A stretch of DNA of 9,180 bases from contig CAKVND010000063.1 of assembly GCA_934777245.1 (NCBI GenBank), forward strand, positions 1 through 9,180, given 5' to 3'. Below are positions 6,143 through 9,180 of the stretch, one piece after another; within the stretch, counting starts at the first letter, position 1; every line of letters begins with the position of its first letter. Both the position numbers and the translations under genes were made by a program. Under the pieces are notes generated by a model, which ran no database searches, was not told the DNA's origin, and saw nothing but the letters and a program-made list of their open reading frames with translations. Origin of the DNA: an uncultured Candidatus Melainabacteria bacterium. Lineage in GTDB: Bacteria > Cyanobacteriota > Vampirovibrionia > Gastranaerophilales > Gastranaerophilaceae.

Positions 6143-6847
6143 ATGAAAAAATTTTGGTTTCTTCTACTTTTTATAATCATTCCTGTTTTTGCTTATGAAA
6201 TCCATAATCCGCAAGACTTTAAATATTCTGCAGAAGGCGACAAGCTGCTTTTTGTTGTTGATTTTTCAAACAGCATGGGCGAATATTTGGAACACAAAAC
6301 TAAAGTTAATCAAGTACGAGAAATGATGAATTTTATTTTACCGCAAATTTCACCTCACACAAAAGTCGGCTTGCGTGTTTATGGCCACACGTGTAATTTA
6401 ATTGCATACAATGCTTGCAGAAGCTCGGAACTTGTCGTACCGCTTGGTTTTTCTAACAACTCAATAATTAGTTCTGAAATGGCAAAATTGCGTCCACGCG
6501 GAATGACACCAATAACATATTCACTCAAACAAGCAGTTAACAAAGATTTAAACGGCTATAACGGTATTAAACACATTATTTTATTAACTGATGGAGGTGA
6601 AAATTGTGACGAAAGTCCTTGTGATTATTCTATAGAACTTGTAAAACAAAGACGAGATATAAAAATTGATGTCATTGCTTTTAATGTCAGTGATTCAGAT
6701 GACTTAGCTCAACTAAAATGTACAGCAGACGTAACCGGAGGTATTTTTAATGAGGCTGAAACAAGAGCTGAATTATTTAAAACAATGGAAGAAATGATTT
6801 TGCCACACAAAAACGTTGAAGCTACAATATATAAAACAGAAGATTAA
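6143..6847 (+). CDS. Exported von Willebrand factor A (VWA) domain protein
   Basis: A 234-residue protein with a classic signal peptide (MKK, then a hydrophobic core to about residue 17, likely cleaved after VFA17); no lipobox and no second membrane segment, so secreted or periplasmic. The rest is one VWA fold. The metal-ion-dependent adhesion site is complete: DFSNS (Asp40, Ser42, Ser44), Thr122 in GMTPI and Asp150 in LLTDGGE. The pattern GLRVYGH...C...ELVVPLG, then RPRGMTPI and DGGENCDESPC, fits the bacterial VWA group often annotated as YfbK-like or Ca-activated chloride channel homologue. Cys84/Cys92 and Cys155/Cys160 are close pairs near the metal site and may form disulfides; Cys193 is left over. 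VWA domains bind protein partners through the metal. The partner is unknown. The ribosome binding site is weak, so expression may be low. Confidence 0.87.
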   Translation: MKKFWFLLLFIIIPVFAYEIHNPQDFKYSAEGDKLLFVVDFSNSMGEYLEHKTKVNQVREMMNFILPQISPHTKVGLRVYGHTCNLIAYNACRSSELVVPLGFSNNSIISSEMAKLRPRGMTPITYSLKQAVNKDLNGYNGIKHIILLTDGGENCDESPCDYSIELVKQRRDIKIDVIAFNVSDSDDLAQLKCTADVTGGIFNEAETRAELFKTMEEMILPHKNVEATIYKTED

Positions 6848-6865
6848 CAATATTACTATTATTAT

Positions 6866-6909
6866 GATTAAAACAAAGGCAAACCCTCGTAGCGCAACAC
6901 TACGAGGGT
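6866..6909 (-). terminator. Intrinsic terminator of the flagellin gene
   Basis: Perfect 10-base arms accctcgtag (6883-6892) and ctacgagggt (6900-6909) enclose a seven-base loop. Read on the minus strand, the stem is followed by a T-rich tail (ttgcctttgtttt, down to about 6869); on the plus strand no T run follows. It therefore suits flagellin transcription, ending it about 140 bases after the stop codon. It might also weakly block readthrough from the VWA gene. Confidence 0.75.
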
Positions 6910-7048
6910 CATTGAAAGGACCTTTATTATCTTCTATCATTATTTTCTATTTAACATTACAGAATCTGAGCAAGTCAAAATTAACCTAACTTTCAACTGT
7001 CAGAGTTATGTAAATTTGTTTTTTAACCCAACAAGAGCTAATCCATCA

Positions 7049-8146
7049 CTAGATTAAGTTCAAAGCAATTGAAGGCTGTTGGTTAGCCGTTGACAACAAC
7101 GTTGCTGTTGCCTGTTGCAAGATTTGGTACTTAATATAGTTTGATGATTCAGTTGCCGCATCAGCATCCTTAATTGTTGATACTGCTTCTGTCAAATTTT
7201 CTCTTTGAACATCTGTTGAATCAATTGCTGAATCTAATCTGTTCATGTATGCACCAATTTTTGTACATCTTAGAGAAATATTGTCAATCGCGTGGTCAAT
7301 TTGATCAATAAATTCACGAGCAGAGCTGTCATTTCTGTAAATCGCATCACACATGGCATTTATACTAAACTCTTTACCTTTTACTAATTTGCCGTCTTTT
7401 ATTGTTCCATTTTCCGCCATTGCTGCTGCTAAAGCAGTCTTGTACGAACCATTAAGATATTGAATATTGCCTTGTGCATCTTTTACAGGATTACCATCCT
7501 TATCAAGTTTTCTTGCACGATAATCATAAGTATCTGCATCAGTATCGTATGTTAAATCAAGATAACCCGGTCTTGAATCTGTTGAATTAGCCTTATTTTT
7601 TAGACCAAAAATTACAGTCGATTTTGCACTATCAAACAAGAATGCGTCCATTTTGATAACACATCTTTTATCTGAATACAAGCCTACTTGTAGATTGATA
7701 TCAGTTTGTCTTGAGCCATCTAACAAATATGTGTCATTGAAATCTGTGATTTCACACAAACGGTTGATTTCATCCATTCTCTGTTGAACTTCAAGATTAA
7801 TAGCATCTAATGAACTTGAACCATAAGTTCCGTTCGCCGCTTGCATCGTCAAGTCTCTAATTCTTTGTAAGTAGTCGTTAATGATATCCAAAACGCCTTC
7901 TTGAGTTGTAAGCATATCCAAACCCATTTGCGCGTTAGTTTCGATGATATCGTAACCACTAACCTTAGCTTCCATGCCGGTATACACTGCGTAACCAGCT
8001 GCGTCATCCTTCGCGGAGTTTATCTTGAAGCCAGTAGATAATTTCTCCATTGCTGAGTTCATGCCCTTCGTTGCACTTCTTAAGTACTTTTGACATGTTA
8101 GGGATGACAAATTCGTGTTAATTGTTAATGTAGAAGTTGATCCCAT
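7049..8146 (-). CDS. fliC: Flagellin (flagellar filament protein)
   Basis: A 365-residue flagellin, the subunit exported through the flagellar type III apparatus to build the filament. The N-terminal D0/D1 region (1 to about 165) is clear: INTN, LSTGFKINSAKDDAAGYAV (36-54), then TQEGVLDIINDYLQRIRDLTMQ (81-102) and later NEI-type helices. The C-terminal D1/D0 region (about 275-365) has the usual DAATESSNYIKYQILQQA and ends NQQPSIALNLI. The variable central domain is short (about 165-270) and rich in Asp, Lys and Tyr. Residues Arg95, Leu99 and Glu119 align with Salmonella Arg90, Leu94 and Glu114, which contact TLR5. Unusually for flagellin there are five cysteines (18, 131, 162, 266, 294). Ribosome binding site AAAGGA (8159-8154) is seven bases before the ATG. 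A sigma-28 promoter and a terminator frame it as a single-gene unit. The symbol could also be hag or flaA. Confidence 0.96.
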   Translation of the reverse strand: MGSTSTLTINTNLSSLTCQKYLRSATKGMNSAMEKLSTGFKINSAKDDAAGYAVYTGMEAKVSGYDIIETNAQMGLDMLTTQEGVLDIINDYLQRIRDLTMQAANGTYGSSSLDAINLEVQQRMDEINRLCEITDFNDTYLLDGSRQTDINLQVGLYSDKRCVIKMDAFLFDSAKSTVIFGLKNKANSTDSRPGYLDLTYDTDADTYDYRARKLDKDGNPVKDAQGNIQYLNGSYKTALAAAMAENGTIKDGKLVKGKEFSINAMCDAIYRNDSSAREFIDQIDHAIDNISLRCTKIGAYMNRLDSAIDSTDVQRENLTEAVSTIKDADAATESSNYIKYQILQQATATLLSTANQQPSIALNLI

Positions 8147-8190
8147 AATAAATTCCTTTCAATAAATTTATAATTTGCCTTTCCCTATAA

Positions 8191-8217
8191 ATTACGGCAC
8201 GATAAAAAATAACTTTA
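8191..8217 (-). promoter_or_regulatory. Sigma-28 (FliA/SigD) type promoter of the flagellin gene
   Basis: On the minus strand TAAAGTTA (8217-8210), an 11-base spacer and GCCGTAAT (8198-8191) match the sigma-28 consensus TAAAGTTT-N11-GCCGATAA in seven of eight and five of eight bases, with exact spacing; the TAAA-N15-GCCG core is perfect. Transcription should start near 8184, giving a leader of about 38 bases before the ATG at 8146. Flagellin is therefore a late-class gene, expressed after hook completion when the anti-sigma factor is exported, as known for this sigma family. Confidence 0.85.
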
Positions 8218-8225
8218 CAACTTTA
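8218..8225 (-). repeat. Second, tandem copy of the -35 element
   Basis: TAAAGTTG (8225-8218, minus strand) directly abuts TAAAGTTA (8217-8210), seven of eight bases identical. Only the downstream copy is at the correct 11-base distance from GCCG. The upstream copy may be a chance duplication or extra contact site. Confidence 0.5.
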
Positions 8226-8233
8226 GTTATAGA

Positions 8234-8251
8234 ATCCTCCAAATGGAGGAT
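8234..8251. repeat. Perfect inverted repeat upstream of the flagellin promoter
   Basis: atcctcca (8234-8241) and tggaggat (8244-8251) are exact reverse complements with two bases between. The repeat sits about 17 bases upstream of the sigma-28 -35 element, a position where an activator or repressor could bind. It is also just past the terminator of the glycosyltransferase, with no T run of its own. Confidence 0.4.
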
Positions 8252-8255
8252 AAAG

Positions 8256-8296
8256 AAAAATAGAACCCAGACAACGTCTGAGTTCTAGATTTTTTT
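8256..8296. terminator. Bidirectional intrinsic terminator, mainly for the glycosyltransferase gene
   Basis: Twelve-base arms 8261-8272 and 8276-8287 enclose a three-base loop with one mismatch (8267/8281). In minus-strand RNA that mismatch is a G-U pair, so the stem is complete in the direction of the glycosyltransferase, followed by five T (8260-8256). On the plus strand the stem is followed by seven T (8290-8296). It separates the glycosyltransferase transcript from the flagellin promoter. Confidence 0.8.
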
Positions 8297-8409
8297 AAAA
8301 ATTAGTTTTTTGTATAAATTATGATTTTAAGACTAAAATTTCTCATACTAAAGTTGGAGAAAGTTCTTCAAAATAACTGCATCAATCTTTCCAATATGCT
8401 ATTATTTCT

Positions 8410-9180
8410 TTAGACCATGTCTTTTTTATAATAATAAACAATTTCTGCTTCACTGTCCAAAGCCCTGCCAACATCATTAAACAACGGAATATTAATTCCC
8501 ATTTTAGCAAGTCTGTATTTTAAGCTAACACTTAAAACTTCTAAGCCATATTTGCAAGAACGTGAAAAATTAATAGACGAAGCTTCCGGAAAATACTTCG
8601 TAGGACAAGAAATTTCGCCTATTTTATACCCACGATATAAGATTAAAGCCAACATCTGATTATCAAAAATAAAATCATCGCTACAATCTTCCAATGGTAA
8701 TTTTTCGAGGATGTCTCTCGTGAATCCGCGAAAGCCCGTATGATATTCTGACAATTTTTCGCCGATAACCAAGTTTTCGAATTCTGTTAAAAATCTATTT
8801 GAAATATATTTATACAAAGGCATTCCGCCCTTAAGCGCAGAATGTCCAAGCATTCTCGATGCAATAACAGCATCATATTCGCCAAAAGCCATCATAGAAG
8901 CCATCGCAGGCACAAGCTTTGGAGTGTATTGATAATCCGGATGCACCATTATTACAATATCCGCGCCAGCCTTTAAAGCAGCCCTATAACACGATTTTTG
9001 ATTTGCGCCGTATCCCTTATTTTTCTCATGAACGATAGTAGTAATATTAAGCTTTTTAGCGACTTCTTTTGTTTCATCAGAAGAGAAATCGTCGACAAGA
9101 ATAATCTCGTCGACGAAATTTTGATAAATCTCATTATAAGTCTTTTCTAAAGTCTTTTCTGCATTGTATGCAGGCATAAT
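8410..9180 (-). CDS. Family 2 glycosyltransferase (DPM1/DPG-synthase-like), N-terminus cut by window edge
   Basis: Transfers a sugar from a nucleotide-sugar donor, in this subgroup often to a lipid carrier on the inner face of the membrane. The frame continues past the ATG at 9177 to the window edge (the preceding codon is Ile), and members of this group normally have a few residues before MPAYN, so the true start is probably just outside. Numbering from that Met: [10 protein letters not shown] (1-10), the donor-binding [10 protein letters not shown] (27-36, Asp29/Asp30), HPDYQYTP (79-86) in place of the usual DxD, then [18 protein letters not shown] and a DDFIFDNQ segment around the acceptor side. 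There are no membrane helices in the 255 visible residues, so it lacks the C-terminal anchor of some relatives. The sugar and acceptor are unknown. Its neighbour flagellin is a separate transcript, so a link with flagellin glycosylation is only a possibility. Confidence 0.88.
   Translation of the reverse strand: MMPAYNAEKTLEKTYNEIYQNFVDEIILVDDFSSDETKEVAKKLNITTIVHEKNKGYGANQKSCYRAALKAGADIVIMVHPDYQYTPKLVPAMASMMAFGEYDAVIASRMLGHSALKGGMPLYKYISNRFLTEFENLVIGEKLSEYHTGFRGFTRDILEKLPLEDCSDDFIFDNQMLALILYRGYKIGEISCPTKYFPEASSINFSRSCKYGLEVLSVSLKYRLAKMGINIPLFNDVGRALDSEAEIVYYYKKDMV

Noticed and set aside
6848..7048. Possible small gene or RNA between the VWA gene and flagellin
   Set aside because: No open frame with a ribosome binding site; apart from the terminator, the stretch has only weak four-base hairpins and reads as the flagellin 3' untranslated region.
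8218..8356. Ten-base inverted pair, caactttagt at 8218-8227 and actaaagttg at 8347-8356
   Set aside because: The copies are about 120 bases apart, and the distal one has no GCCG at the right distance, so it is not a second sigma-28 promoter; a chance match in AT-rich DNA is adequate.
1..9180. CRISPR, tRNA, rRNA, insertion sequence, toxin-antitoxin or phage defence genes
   Set aside because: I saw no spaced repeats, cloverleaf, transposase-like protein or paired small genes in the window.

Overview
This AT-rich window holds nine protein-coding genes, two of them cut by the window edges, and no recognisable rRNA, tRNA, CRISPR array, insertion sequence or phage gene. The gene set suggests a fermentative, flagellated bacterium: an ADP-forming acyl-CoA synthetase, an RqcP-type S4 protein and a flagellin behind a sigma-28-type promoter. 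An uncultured gut lineage such as Gastranaerophilales (Vampirovibrionia/Melainabacteria) would fit, but that is inference from composition and gene content; a Firmicutes-like host cannot be excluded.

Bases 1-1811 (+) are the 3' part of a fused ADP-forming acetate/acyl-CoA ligase, closed by a strong intrinsic terminator. Its codon choice looks adapted to high expression. Bases 2016-4712 (+) form a tight five-gene operon: purine nucleoside phosphorylase, RqcP, YjbQ-family protein, a divergent BioD-like P-loop protein and the 16S rRNA methyltransferase RsmD. Most junctions overlap, so translation is probably coupled. A perfect palindrome covering an extended -10 box lies in front of the first gene. 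The operon mixes nucleoside salvage, cofactor-type enzymes and two ribosome-associated functions.

Bases 4750-5994 (-) encode a SEC-C zinc-motif protein of unknown function that converges on rsmD; a long stem-loop overlapping the rsmD stop codon separates them. It is divergent from 6143-6847 (+), an exported von Willebrand factor A (VWA) domain protein with an intact metal site.

Bases 7049-8146 (-) encode a flagellin with a well-matched sigma-28 promoter (-35 at 8217-8210, 11-base spacer, -10 at 8198-8191) and its own terminator. Upstream, a bidirectional terminator separates it from a family 2 glycosyltransferase (8410 to the window end, -), cut at its N-terminus. No gap between genes exceeds 300 bases; the two longest (6848-7048 and 8147-8409) hold terminators, the flagellin promoter and leader, and no further gene that I can see.

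I find no clear new multi-gene system. The points most worth following are the divergent BioD-like enzyme, the flagellin (five cysteines, retained TLR5-contact residues, duplicated -35 element), the palindrome over the operon promoter, and the uncharacterised SEC-C protein.
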